From: Algoriphagus iocasae
Lineage (GTDB): Bacteria; Bacteroidota; Bacteroidia; Cytophagales; Cyclobacteriaceae
Assembly: GCF_014206875.1 (NCBI RefSeq)
Contig: NZ_JACIJO010000003.1
Span: 1,258,660-1,322,659 of the forward strand
Length of the DNA: 64,000 nucleotides
Direction of reading: 5' to 3'
Shown here: positions 8,089 through 16,595 of the stretch, piece by piece
Layout of the letters: every line of letters starts with the position of its first letter
Position numbering within the stretch: the stretch's first letter is position 1
Notes under the pieces: generated by a model
The model's database searches: none
Told to the model about the DNA's origin: nothing
The model's input: the letters and a program-made list of their open reading frames with translations, nothing else
Program-made: the position numbers and the translations under genes

Positions 8089-9423
8089 TTATCTTAAAAG
8101 AGCGGAAAACGCCCCATCAATCTTATCAAAATTGAATCCTATGACGGCTTTTTCCATTTTCTCCTGAATCTCGGCCAAACATAAATTTCCGATACTTCCT
8201 TCATGGGTATGGTTTATGACGCTTTGATCTGGAGCAAAATTGTCTGATTCAATATCCAATCCCACTTTTTTGTAGGCATCTCTAAATGGAAGTCCTTTCA
8301 AAACCAACTCATTTACCACTTCAACAGAAAATACATGCTTGAAAAATGAATCCTGAAGAATGTCCTTTTTGACCTTTATAGATTTGAGCATAAAGGTGCA
8401 CATCGAAAGACAGTCTTTCATGGTTTCAATCGCAGGGAAAATTTCCTCTTTCAGCAATTGCAAATCTCTATGATAACCTGTTGTGGTATTTGTAAGAATT
8501 AGGCTGATAGAATTCGGAACAGATTGAATCTGGTTTGTTTTTGCACGCATCAATTCAAAAACATCGGGGTTTTTCTTGTGCGGCATAATGCTGCTACCAG
8601 TTGTCAAGTCATCAGGAAACGAAATAAATCCAAAATGCTGATTCATAAACAAACAAACGTCGCTTGCGAGTTTATTCAGAGTTCCTGCCATTCCTGCCAA
8701 AGCAAATGCAATGGTTCTTTCTGCTTTTCCTCGGCTGTTTTGAGCGTTGATTACATTGTGATGTAAATCAGCAAAGCCTAATAATTCGGTCGTATATGTT
8801 CTATCTAACGGGAAACTCGAGCCGTAACCTGCTGCTGAACCCAATGGGTTTTTATTTGCTAAATCAAATGCAGCTTGTAAAAGCCCCATATCTTCACTGA
8901 TGCTTTCGGCAAAAGAGCCAAACCATAAACCAAAGGAAGAAGGCATCGCCAATTGCGTATGTGTGTATCCTGGCATCAAGTCTTTTTTGTGCTTTTCGGA
9001 TAGTTCCAAAAGCAATTGAAATAGGGTAGAAGCTTCTTCTACCAACTCTCGGATTGCAGCTCTGTAATACAGTTTAAGATCCACTAAAACCTGGTCATTT
9101 CTACTTCTTCCACTGTGAAGCTTCTTACCAACTTCACCATATCGTTCTGTCAACAAAAACTCAACTTGAGAATGTACATCCTCAACTCCTGGAGCAATCT
9201 GAAACTGTCCTTTTTCTATTTCAAAGTAAATTTCTTTCAACCCTTTCTGAAGAGTTTCATTATCCTCCTTGGTCAATAATCCCATTTTGGCAAGCATATG
9301 TGCATGCGCCATAGAACCTAAAACATCGAACGGTGCCAGAATTATATCAAATTCCGGATCTCGACCAATAGTGAAGTTTTCAACCTCTTTCTTGTTTCCA
9401 GTTTCTTTTTGCCAAAGTTTCAT
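8089..9423 (-). CDS. argH: Argininosuccinate lyase
   Basis: It cleaves argininosuccinate to arginine and fumarate, the last step of arginine synthesis. The 444-residue protein belongs to the fumarase/aspartase superfamily. It shows the signature GSSIMPHKKNPD with the catalytic serine loop, the N-terminal GRDPEFD region and the HSGRSRNDQV segment. It is the last gene of the arginine operon, starting 11 bases after argE. The next gene downstream, the SulP permease, is on the same strand but belongs to another function. Confidence 0.96.
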   Translation of the reverse strand: MKLWQKETGNKKEVENFTIGRDPEFDIILAPFDVLGSMAHAHMLAKMGLLTKEDNETLQKGLKEIYFEIEKGQFQIAPGVEDVHSQVEFLLTERYGEVGKKLHSGRSRNDQVLVDLKLYYRAAIRELVEEASTLFQLLLELSEKHKKDLMPGYTHTQLAMPSSFGLWFGSFAESISEDMGLLQAAFDLANKNPLGSAAGYGSSFPLDRTYTTELLGFADLHHNVINAQNSRGKAERTIAFALAGMAGTLNKLASDVCLFMNQHFGFISFPDDLTTGSSIMPHKKNPDVFELMRAKTNQIQSVPNSISLILTNTTTGYHRDLQLLKEEIFPAIETMKDCLSMCTFMLKSIKVKKDILQDSFFKHVFSVEVVNELVLKGLPFRDAYKKVGLDIESDNFAPDQSVINHTHEGSIGNLCLAEIQEKMEKAVIGFNFDKIDGAFSALLR

Positions 9424-9434
9424 AAGATCGTTTA

Positions 9435-10511
9435 CTAAGCGCTTTTTACTAATTTTTTATAGGTTTCCAGCAATTGGATATAGCCAGAAATCCCTTCTTG
9501 AATTTCGTTCAAATAAATAAATTCATCAGCCGTATGAGACCTTGCAGAGTCCCCAGGGCCTATTTTTACCGATGGATATGGAATCAAAGCCTGATCAGAA
9601 AGGGTAGGGCTACCGTAAGTTTTTAACTTCAATTCCTTTGCAACTTCCAAAATCAAATGCCCTTTGGGAACATGAGAAGATTGCAATCTCATCGATCTAG
9701 GAGTCAATTCGGATTTTAACGAGGACTTTAACTCTTCTAATGCTTCTTCTAAAGAATACGAATCAGTAACTCGTACATCAAGCGTGAATTCACAAACATC
9801 TGGAACTACATTATGTTGCTTTCCAGCCTGAATTACCGTGGCGGAAACTTTGGTCTTTCCTAAAAACTCAGATTCTCTCTTAAAAGAAAAATCCCTCACT
9901 TTTACCAAGTCATCTAAAGCTAGATAAAGGGCATTCACACCTTCCTCTCGTGCAGCATGGCCAGCTTTCCCATAAGACTTTGCATCGATTACCATTAAAC
10001 CTTTTTCGGCCACAGCAAGATCCATCAGTGTGGGTTCGCCTACTATCGCTAGCTCACAAGCAGGAATCTTTGAAATAACAGAAGCAATCCCATTTGGACC
10101 TGAAATTTCCTCCTCTGCAGAAGCAATCATAATGAGATTAAATGGAAGCTCCTGAGAATAAAAGTGACAAAATGTAGCTATTAAGCTAACCAAAGGACCA
10201 CCGGCATCATTGCTTCCCAAGCCAAATAATTTCCCCTCTCTTTCAATTGGAGTAAATGGGTCAAGAGTATAACCAGCATTTGGTTTTACAGTATCATGAT
10301 GGCTATTCAGCCAAATAGTGGGTAAAGAAGGATCATAATTCTTTGAAAATGCCCAGATATTATTTCCAGATCTTTCAAATGGAATACCTCTTTCCTCAAA
10401 AAATGATGCTATAATTTCAGCAGTAGTATTTTCTTCTATCGAAAAAGAAGGTGTTGAAATCAACTTTTTTAAAAGCTGAACAGCATCCTGATATAGTTGA
10501 TCGATCTCCAT
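9435..10511 (-). CDS. argE: M20 family N-acyl-ornithine/citrulline deacylase
   Basis: A 358-residue dinuclear zinc amidohydrolase of the ArgE/DapE group. Metal ligands and catalytic residues are visible in LNSHHDTVKPN (His and Asp), GLGSNDAGG (Asp) and SAEEEISGPNG (Glu pair), with a further Glu in IVGEPT. In Bacteroidota with an argF' carbamoyltransferase, deacylation happens after carbamoylation, so the true substrate is expected to be N-acetyl- or N-succinyl-citrulline rather than acyl-ornithine. The acyl group cannot be told from sequence alone. It sits between argB and argH in the operon. Confidence 0.88.
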   Translation of the reverse strand: MEIDQLYQDAVQLLKKLISTPSFSIEENTTAEIIASFFEERGIPFERSGNNIWAFSKNYDPSLPTIWLNSHHDTVKPNAGYTLDPFTPIEREGKLFGLGSNDAGGPLVSLIATFCHFYSQELPFNLIMIASAEEEISGPNGIASVISKIPACELAIVGEPTLMDLAVAEKGLMVIDAKSYGKAGHAAREEGVNALYLALDDLVKVRDFSFKRESEFLGKTKVSATVIQAGKQHNVVPDVCEFTLDVRVTDSYSLEEALEELKSSLKSELTPRSMRLQSSHVPKGHLILEVAKELKLKTYGSPTLSDQALIPYPSVKIGPGDSARSHTADEFIYLNEIQEGISGYIQLLETYKKLVKSA

Positions 10512-10524
10512 CTCTTTAATTCAA

Positions 10525-11325
10525 TCAATATAGATCGTATCGGTGTCTCTCAATCGTTGTTCCGGACAATTTGCCTTTTGTTGCCAGCAATAGATTTTCT
10601 GCCTTGCCAATCCAAACGTGATTTACTCCTTTCATCAATGCTTCAAAGGCATTATCAAGCTTAGGAATCATTCCAGAATGAATTACATTTTCTTTCTTAA
10701 GCTCCTGATAAATATCCTCATTGATCAAAGGAATAATTGAATTTTCATTTTTTTCATCAATCAAAACACCACTTTTGTTAAAGCAGAAATAAAGATTCAC
10801 CTGATGATCAGCAGCAAGAGAAGTTGCCAAAGCAGATGCAATACTATCTGCATTGGTATTCAGCAATTGTCCTTTTTGATCGTGTGTGATGGCATTGACA
10901 ACAGGAAGCAGATCTCCTTTCAACAAGTGATCTATCAGTTTGGTATTCACCTCTTTAATGTCTCCAACGAAGCCATAATCGATGTCTTTCACTGGTCTTT
11001 TGATGGACCGGATCAAATTGCCATCTGCACCTGTCATCCCAATAGAGTTTACCTTTAATGCCTGAAGCTTTGCAACAATTTGCTTATTGATCAGACCAGC
11101 ATAAACCATGGTAACTACGTCCAAAGTATCTTTATCGGTGATTCTTCTTCCATCCACCATTTCAGGCATTACCCCTAAAGATTCTCCAAATCTAGAAGCC
11201 ATAATTCCACCTCCATGAACAAGGATTTTATGACCTGGAAATTTGGAAAAGAGTTTCAGGAATTCGTCTAATTTTTCAGGAAAGTCGATGACATTACCAC
11301 CGATTTTGATAATACTGATTTTCAT
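10525..11325 (-). CDS. argB: Acetylglutamate (or succinylglutamate) kinase
   Basis: It phosphorylates N-acyl-glutamate, the second step of arginine synthesis. The 266-residue amino acid kinase has the phosphate-binding KIGGNVIDFP start, VHGGGIMAS, the central LNTNADSIASALA substrate/ATP region and a C-terminal SGMIPKLDNAFEA motif. There is no N-terminal extension of the arginine-inhibited kind, which fits control at another point, such as the leader peptide proposed upstream of the operon. Neighbours argF' and argE are on the same strand with gaps of 27 and 13 bases. Confidence 0.95.
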   Translation of the reverse strand: MKISIIKIGGNVIDFPEKLDEFLKLFSKFPGHKILVHGGGIMASRFGESLGVMPEMVDGRRITDKDTLDVVTMVYAGLINKQIVAKLQALKVNSIGMTGADGNLIRSIKRPVKDIDYGFVGDIKEVNTKLIDHLLKGDLLPVVNAITHDQKGQLLNTNADSIASALATSLAADHQVNLYFCFNKSGVLIDEKNENSIIPLINEDIYQELKKENVIHSGMIPKLDNAFEALMKGVNHVWIGKAENLLLATKGKLSGTTIERHRYDLY

Positions 11326-11352
11326 AGGTCTAGGCTTTAATAGGCAATAAGC

Positions 11353-12315
11353 TTAAATCAAGTGGCTTATGACAGACTGAGCTGCATAAATCCTGTTTTC
11401 AGCTTGTTTTTGTACAAGAGAGCGGGAACCATCCAGAATTTCATCCGATAACTCCAAATTTCTTCTTACTGGGAGACAATGCATCACTTTTGCATTAGGT
11501 GCTTTCAAGAGATGTCTTTCGGTTAGCATCCAATTGGAATCAGTCGTAATGATTTTCCCATAATCATTAAACCCTGACCAATTCTTAACATACACAAAAT
11601 CAGCATCTTCCAGAGCTTTACTTTGATTATATTCTATCGTTGCACCTTTGGTGAATTTCTCATCCAACTCATATCCTGCAGGGTGGGTGATGGTCAAATC
11701 ATGCTCCATTCCCAATGTCCATTCTGCAAAACTATTGGCAACAGCGTGCGGAATTGCTTTGATATGTGGACCCCAAGTCAAAACCACTTTAGGCTTTTTG
11801 ATTTCTTTGGTATGCTCCTGAATCGTAATCATATCTGCCAAACTCTGAAGTGGATGGCGAATAGCTGATTCAAGGCTGATTACCGGAATTCCTGAATATT
11901 TGATAAACTGGCTGAAGACAAAATCACTCATGTCTTCTTCTTTGTTTGTCAATGATGGAAATGCTCGTATCGCTAAAAGATCGAAATAAGTCCCCAGAAC
12001 ACCAGCAGCGTCCTTGATATGCTCAACGGTGCCTTTATTCATAATCGCACCTTCTTTCATCTCCAATGCCCAACCCTCTTTATCCATATTCAGGACAATC
12101 GGTTCTACACCTAAATTAGATGCGGCAATTTGTGTGGAAACTCTAGTTCGAAGGGAAGGATTGAGGAAAATACAACCGACCCTTTTACCCATTCCTTTGT
12201 GAATATGGATTCTGGGATCGGCTTTATAACTGATGGCTTGGTCTATTAATTTCTGACCAATTTCCTTCGATTCAAACTTTCTAAAATGTTGGATTAATGG
12301 GGAACTTGAGTCCAT
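11353..12315 (-). CDS. argF': N-acyl-L-ornithine carbamoyltransferase
   Basis: A 320-residue carbamoyltransferase in which the carbamoyl-phosphate loop reads NPSLRTRVST (about residues 52-61) rather than the STRT form of ordinary ornithine or aspartate carbamoyltransferases. HCLPVRRNLE near the C-terminus matches the N-acyl-ornithine branch, known as AOTCase in Xanthomonas and SOTCase in Bacteroides. It would carbamoylate N-acetyl- or N-succinyl-ornithine. The start abuts the argD stop with no gap. Which acyl group is used depends mainly on one active-site residue near position 97 of this protein and needs a structural alignment. Confidence 0.9.
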   Translation of the reverse strand: MDSSSPLIQHFRKFESKEIGQKLIDQAISYKADPRIHIHKGMGKRVGCIFLNPSLRTRVSTQIAASNLGVEPIVLNMDKEGWALEMKEGAIMNKGTVEHIKDAAGVLGTYFDLLAIRAFPSLTNKEEDMSDFVFSQFIKYSGIPVISLESAIRHPLQSLADMITIQEHTKEIKKPKVVLTWGPHIKAIPHAVANSFAEWTLGMEHDLTITHPAGYELDEKFTKGATIEYNQSKALEDADFVYVKNWSGFNDYGKIITTDSNWMLTERHLLKAPNAKVMHCLPVRRNLELSDEILDGSRSLVQKQAENRIYAAQSVISHLI

Positions 12316-13464
12316 TTACTTTAAAATAGGGGATGTTGCTAAAATTTCCTTTAAGGCGATTATAAACGAATTTAGCTGATTCCATTCGATATTTAAAGGA
12401 GGAAGCAATCTAATGGTGTTTTTAGAAGCTGCACTTCCAGTGAAAATATGGTATTTCTTCACCAACTCTGATCTCACAGGTCCTGCATCACGATCCAAAT
12501 CGATGCCTATCATCAGGCCATGACCACGAACATCGATGATTCCAGGAATTCTCTTTAACTCTTCCATCACTTTTGCACCAAGATCAGCAGAATTCTGGAT
12601 CAGGTTTTCTTGCTCGATAACTTCCAAAACGCCCATTCCTGCCGCACAGGCCAAATGATTGCCTCCAAAAGTAGTTCCTAGAAGTCCATAACTAGCCTCA
12701 AAAGCAGGAGAAATCAAAATCCCACCAATAGGAAATCCATTTCCCATTCCTTTTGCCATGCTGATGATATCTGGCTTGATATCTTTCACCCATTGATGAG
12801 CAAAGAATTTACCAGTACGACCAAAACCTGATTGTACCTCATCTAGAATTAATTTGACATCAAAGTCCTTGGCAATATTCGCCAGACCGGTTAAAAATTC
12901 TGGAGACGGCACTTGAATCCCTCCAACTCCTTGGATTCCTTCTATGATGATACCAGCAATATTTCCTTCTTTTACCCGAAGTTCAACTGCCTGCAAATCA
13001 CCCCAAGGAAGAATTTGGAAATCCTCTCTGGCATTACAAGGAGCAATGATTTTTGAATTATCTGTTAAAGCAACTGCTGCAGAAGTTCTGCCGTGGAAAC
13101 CACCAGAGAAAGCAATAAACCCTGATTTTACTGTAGCAAAGGATGCCAATTTGATGGCATTCTCATTCGCTTCGGCACCAGAATTACACAAAAACAGGCT
13201 GTAATCAGGATATCCCGATAATTCACCAAGTTTTTGAGCGTATGACTGCTGAATCGGAATCTGAACTGAATTGGAATAGAACCCGATTTGGTTTAATTGA
13301 TCTTGAACTCTCTTGACATAATGTGGGTGGGAGTGGCCGACAGAAATCACGGCATGGCCACCATATAAATCTAAATATTCTTGACCTTGGTCATCCCAAA
13401 GTTTTGCTCCTTCAGCTTTTACTGGAGTAACTGGGATCAGAGGATAAACATCGAATAATTTCAT
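12316..13464 (-). CDS. argD: N-acyl-ornithine aminotransferase
   Basis: A class III PLP aminotransferase of 382 residues that converts N-acyl-glutamate semialdehyde to N-acyl-ornithine. Family motifs are present: GGHAVISVGHSHP, SGAEANENAIKLA, FHGRTSAAV, DEVQSGFGRTG and the PLP lysine in ISMAKGMGNGFPIGG. The size is close to other ArgD proteins. It directly precedes argF' without a gap and follows argC after about 150 bases, the longest spacer in the operon. That spacer holds short repeated sequence. Confidence 0.94.
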   Translation of the reverse strand: MKLFDVYPLIPVTPVKAEGAKLWDDQGQEYLDLYGGHAVISVGHSHPHYVKRVQDQLNQIGFYSNSVQIPIQQSYAQKLGELSGYPDYSLFLCNSGAEANENAIKLASFATVKSGFIAFSGGFHGRTSAAVALTDNSKIIAPCNAREDFQILPWGDLQAVELRVKEGNIAGIIIEGIQGVGGIQVPSPEFLTGLANIAKDFDVKLILDEVQSGFGRTGKFFAHQWVKDIKPDIISMAKGMGNGFPIGGILISPAFEASYGLLGTTFGGNHLACAAGMGVLEVIEQENLIQNSADLGAKVMEELKRIPGIIDVRGHGLMIGIDLDRDAGPVRSELVKKYHIFTGSAASKNTIRLLPPLNIEWNQLNSFIIALKEILATSPILK

Positions 13465-13613
13465 TTCGAAATTTGATTTACGAAATACGATTTACGAGAT
13501 CATCTAGTCCTTCGTAAATTGATTCCTAGTTTTGAGAAATAGTGAATGCTGAAATGGTAGACACACAATAATATGGATCCTACTTTTCAGTTTTGTGTCT
13601 AGATTCTAATCTC
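13465..13613. repeat. argC-argD spacer with short repeats and an inverted repeat
   Basis: This spacer has two nearby copies of GATTTACGA (around 13478-13500) and a third related copy, TCGTAAAT, in the opposite orientation. It also has an inverted repeat, TAGACACA (near 13559) with TGTGTCTA (near 13595). It is the only sizeable break in an otherwise packed operon. It may be a copy of a dispersed intergenic element, but only one copy was recognised in this window, so this is tentative. Confidence 0.35.
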
Positions 13614-14588
13614 TTAGAATGCTATACTTTTTAGATTTAAGCCCATCCTCTCCTCTAATCCAAAGGCCAAATTAAAATTCTGTACTGCCTGGCCAGACGC
13701 TCCTTTTAACAAATTGTCGATCGCAGAATAAATCACCAATTGTCCAGCTTCCTTTTGAACATAAACAATGCATTTATTGGTATTTACAGCTTGCTTCATA
13801 TCAATATCAGCATCCGAAACCAAGGTAAATGCAGCATCTTTATAAAATTCCTTGTAAGCTTTTACAGCCTCTTCTTTCGTTCCTTCAAAAGGGAAATAAG
13901 CTGTAATCCAAATTCCTCTTGGGAAGTTGCCACGATAAGGGACAAACAGAATGTCTAACTTAAAATCAGAATTCAACTGGGTAAAAGTTTGATTAATTTC
14001 CTTTAGGTGCTGATGCGTAAATAGCTTATATACAGACATGTTTGAAGATCTATAGCTAAAGTGCGAAGTTTCAGCAAGTTTCTTTCCAGCACCTGTACTT
14101 CCGGTAATACCAGAAATCTGAATTGAATTTTTTACCCAACCTTTAGCGATCGCAGGAAGCAAAGCCAATTGAATTCCAGTGGCAAAACAACCTGGATTTG
14201 CGATTCGTTTTGCTGATTTGATCTTGGTTGCGTTTACTTCAGGAAGTCCATAGATAAAACCATTGGATTCATCTCTGAAGTCCGTGGATAAATCAATAAT
14301 TACAGTTTCTGAAGGAAATGGATGTTCTTCCAAAAAGGATTTTGTCTGTCCGTGGGGAAGACCTAGAAAAACCGCATCGATTCCATCCGTTGTAACCTCA
14401 TCTGTAAATACCAAATCAGTATCTCCAATCAAATCTGGATGTACTTCTGTTACTTTCTTTCCTTTTTGACTATTGCTATGCACATACACCAGTTCACAGG
14501 CAGGGTGATGAACCAAAAGGCGAAGTAATTCCCCTCCAGTATAACCAGCTGCACCGATGATGGCGGTTTTGATCTTATTCATTTTCAC
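13614..14588 (-). CDS. argC: N-acyl-gamma-glutamyl-phosphate reductase
   Basis: An NADPH-dependent enzyme reducing N-acyl-glutamyl phosphate to the semialdehyde. The 324-residue protein starts with the dinucleotide-binding motif IIGAAGYTGGE, and the catalytic cysteine is Cys134 in NPGCFATG. HQHLKEI and the Arg-Gly loop VPYRGNFPRG are also present. The ATG at 14588 overlaps the 3' end of argG by 14 bases; a second ATG at 14582 is equally plausible. The overlap suggests coupled translation with argG. Confidence 0.95.
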   Translation of the reverse strand: MKMNKIKTAIIGAAGYTGGELLRLLVHHPACELVYVHSNSQKGKKVTEVHPDLIGDTDLVFTDEVTTDGIDAVFLGLPHGQTKSFLEEHPFPSETVIIDLSTDFRDESNGFIYGLPEVNATKIKSAKRIANPGCFATGIQLALLPAIAKGWVKNSIQISGITGSTGAGKKLAETSHFSYRSSNMSVYKLFTHQHLKEINQTFTQLNSDFKLDILFVPYRGNFPRGIWITAYFPFEGTKEEAVKAYKEFYKDAAFTLVSDADIDMKQAVNTNKCIVYVQKEAGQLVIYSAIDNLLKGASGQAVQNFNLAFGLEERMGLNLKSIAF

Positions 14589-15768
14589 TGTTTACCTTGT
14601 GGAAGATCGCAGTTTGATTGCCTAGAATTCGGGTAAATCCTTTCACATCATCCGCTGTATATCCTTTGTTCATTTCTCCGTAGCTACCAAACTTATTGGA
14701 CATCAAATCATGATCAGAAATGATTCCCAAAAGGGTAAATCTATAAGGCTGGAGAAGAACTTTTACGGTTCCAGAAACATATTCCTGAGTGCTTTGAAGG
14801 AAAGCTTCCAAGTTTCTCATCACAGGATCTAGGTAATGTCCCTCATGCAGGTGATTTCCGTAGAATTCAGCCTGCTGGTTTTTCCAGAACATTTGCCATT
14901 TGGTCAAAGTATGCTTTTCCAAAAGCTGGTGACCTTTAATAATCACCAAAGGTGCAGCAGCTTCAAAGCCAACCCGTCCTTTTATACCAATAATCGTGTC
15001 ACCTACATGAATATCTCTACCGATTCCATAAGGAGCTGCCAAAGCCTGAACTTCTAAAATCGCATCCGTAGAATGCTCGTAAGACTTGCCATTAACACCG
15101 GTCAATTCACCTTTTTCAAAAGTCAAAGTAATTTCCTTTGGCTCATTTTCAGTCACTTGAGTAGGCCAAGCAGATTCTGGTAAATAATCTGAGGAGGTAA
15201 GGGTTTCTTTTCCACCTACAGAAGTTCCCCAGATTCCTTTATTGATAGAATAAGCCGCTTTTTCGAAATTCATCGAAACTCCATGCTTTTTCAAATAATC
15301 GATTTCTTCCTGGCGACTCAACTTCAGATCACGGATAGGTGTGATGATTTCAATATCCGGAACGATAGTCTGGAAAATCATATCAAAACGAACCTGATCA
15401 TTTCCAGCACCAGTAGAACCATGAGCCACAGATTTCGCCCCAATTTGTTTAGCGTATTCAGCAAGGGATTTTGCCTGAAGAATTCTTTCTGCAGAAACTG
15501 ATAGGGGATAGGTCTGGTTTTTCAACACATTCCCGAAAACCAGGTATTTAATCACTTCCTGATAATATTTCTCTACCACATCCAATACTTTGAAAGAAGC
15601 TATTCCTAGGCTTTCGGCTCTGGACTGGATTGTTTCTAATTCTTCTTCGGAAAAACCACCTGTATTGACCAATACAGCATGAACTTCATATCCAAGCTCT
15701 TTGGACAAGTGAAGTGCACAGAATGTGGTGTCCAAACCACCGCTATAGGCTAAAACAATTTTTTTCAT
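14575..15768 (-). CDS. argG: Argininosuccinate synthase
   Basis: It ligates citrulline and aspartate at the cost of ATP to argininosuccinate. The 397-residue protein has the PP-loop ATP site AYSGGLDTTF at residues 8-17, SVAHGSTGAGNDQVRF, and the citrulline-binding SINKGIWGTSVGG region, all standard for ArgG. It is the second structural gene of the operon, 32 bases after the acyltransferase. In the Bacteroidota pathway, free citrulline is released by the ArgE-type deacylase just before this step. Confidence 0.96.
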   Translation of the reverse strand: MKKIVLAYSGGLDTTFCALHLSKELGYEVHAVLVNTGGFSEEELETIQSRAESLGIASFKVLDVVEKYYQEVIKYLVFGNVLKNQTYPLSVSAERILQAKSLAEYAKQIGAKSVAHGSTGAGNDQVRFDMIFQTIVPDIEIITPIRDLKLSRQEEIDYLKKHGVSMNFEKAAYSINKGIWGTSVGGKETLTSSDYLPESAWPTQVTENEPKEITLTFEKGELTGVNGKSYEHSTDAILEVQALAAPYGIGRDIHVGDTIIGIKGRVGFEAAAPLVIIKGHQLLEKHTLTKWQMFWKNQQAEFYGNHLHEGHYLDPVMRNLEAFLQSTQEYVSGTVKVLLQPYRFTLLGIISDHDLMSNKFGSYGEMNKGYTADDVKGFTRILGNQTAIFHKVNSENE

Positions 15769-15800
15769 ATCTCTATTTTAGAAAATCGGTTTGAATAATA

Positions 15801-16496
15801 TTATAAAAAGATGCTAGAAAGGGAGTCTTTAGACTTATTGATCTTTAGCATCACATATTTTTTTAATCTGACCCATCGGTCAAATAATTTTATCTCTTTT
15901 TTGAAATCCTGCCTCAGTGCGATGTCTTCCACATGATTTTTCTTCGCTTCAGGATCATAAAGCATGGCAGTGCAAAGACAGTTTTGACGCTGCTTACTCA
16001 TCAAAATCTCATAGTTTACACAGCTTTGACACCCTTTCCAGAACTCATTATCATCTGTCAAATCAGCATAAGAAACAGGAATATATCCCAGTCCAGAGTT
16101 GATTTTCATTACTGCTGCACCAGTTGTCAGACCAAAGATTTTTGATTCTGGATATTTCTTACGGCTCAATTTGAAGATTTCCTGCTTGATTTTTCTTGCC
16201 AAGCCGTACTTTCTAAACTCAGGAGCTACGATCAAACCGGAATTGGCGACATATTTACCATGCCCCCAAGCTTCTATATAGCAGAAGCCTGCCCAAGTTC
16301 CGTCTTGGGTCAAAGCAATCACTGCTTTGCCTTCATCCATTTTAGTTTCGATGTAGGCAGGTGATCTTTTGGCTATACCAGTTCCACGGGCCTTAGCAGA
16401 ATTTTCCATCTCATCAGTAATGATGGTAGAATATTTCTTGTGGGATGGCTCGGCCATGATGATCTGAAATGATATGTTTTCCATGATTGAATGCAT
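15801..16496 (-). CDS. GNAT acyltransferase heading the arginine operon, probable N-acylglutamate synthase
   Basis: A 231-residue GNAT-fold protein. The acyl-CoA loop region reads LIVAPEFRKYGLARKIKQE (residues about 88-106). A cysteine-rich patch follows (WKGCQSCVNY, then NCLCTAMLYDP), which is unusual for GNAT proteins and could bind metal. Two starts are possible, 16496 and 16484. No argA or argJ is present in the operon, so this first gene most likely supplies N-acyl-glutamate. Related GNAT genes in Bacteroides arginine operons have been assigned that role by genetics. The acyl donor (acetyl- or succinyl-CoA) is unknown. Confidence 0.75.
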   Translation of the reverse strand: MHSIMENISFQIIMAEPSHKKYSTIITDEMENSAKARGTGIAKRSPAYIETKMDEGKAVIALTQDGTWAGFCYIEAWGHGKYVANSGLIVAPEFRKYGLARKIKQEIFKLSRKKYPESKIFGLTTGAAVMKINSGLGYIPVSYADLTDDNEFWKGCQSCVNYEILMSKQRQNCLCTAMLYDPEAKKNHVEDIALRQDFKKEIKLFDRWVRLKKYVMLKINKSKDSLSSIFL

Positions 16497-16595
16497 GAAG
16501 GATTACCCGATTATGGTCGGGGAAGGAATTAATAGAACAGGAAGAATTAGGCGAGAATGTTTTCCACGGAGGAAAACGAAGTATACAAATAAGGG
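16497..16595 (-). promoter_or_regulatory. Arginine operon leader with two hairpins
   Basis: This stretch lies between the proposed leader ORF and the acyltransferase. It holds two perfect hairpins on the minus strand: GTTTTCC-tccgt-GGAAAAC at 16559-16577 and CCCGA-ccataa-TCGGG at 16506-16521, the latter just upstream of the start codon. The CCTCC in the first hairpin can instead pair with GGAGG located in the arginine codons of the leader ORF, giving mutually exclusive structures. Neither hairpin has a good T tract, so translational control or another mechanism is as likely as classical termination. Confidence 0.5.

Noticed and set aside
16506..16577. Classical U-tract attenuator for the arginine operon
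   Set aside because: Two good hairpins exist, but neither is followed by a T tract on the minus strand, so I list them as regulatory structure without naming a terminator.
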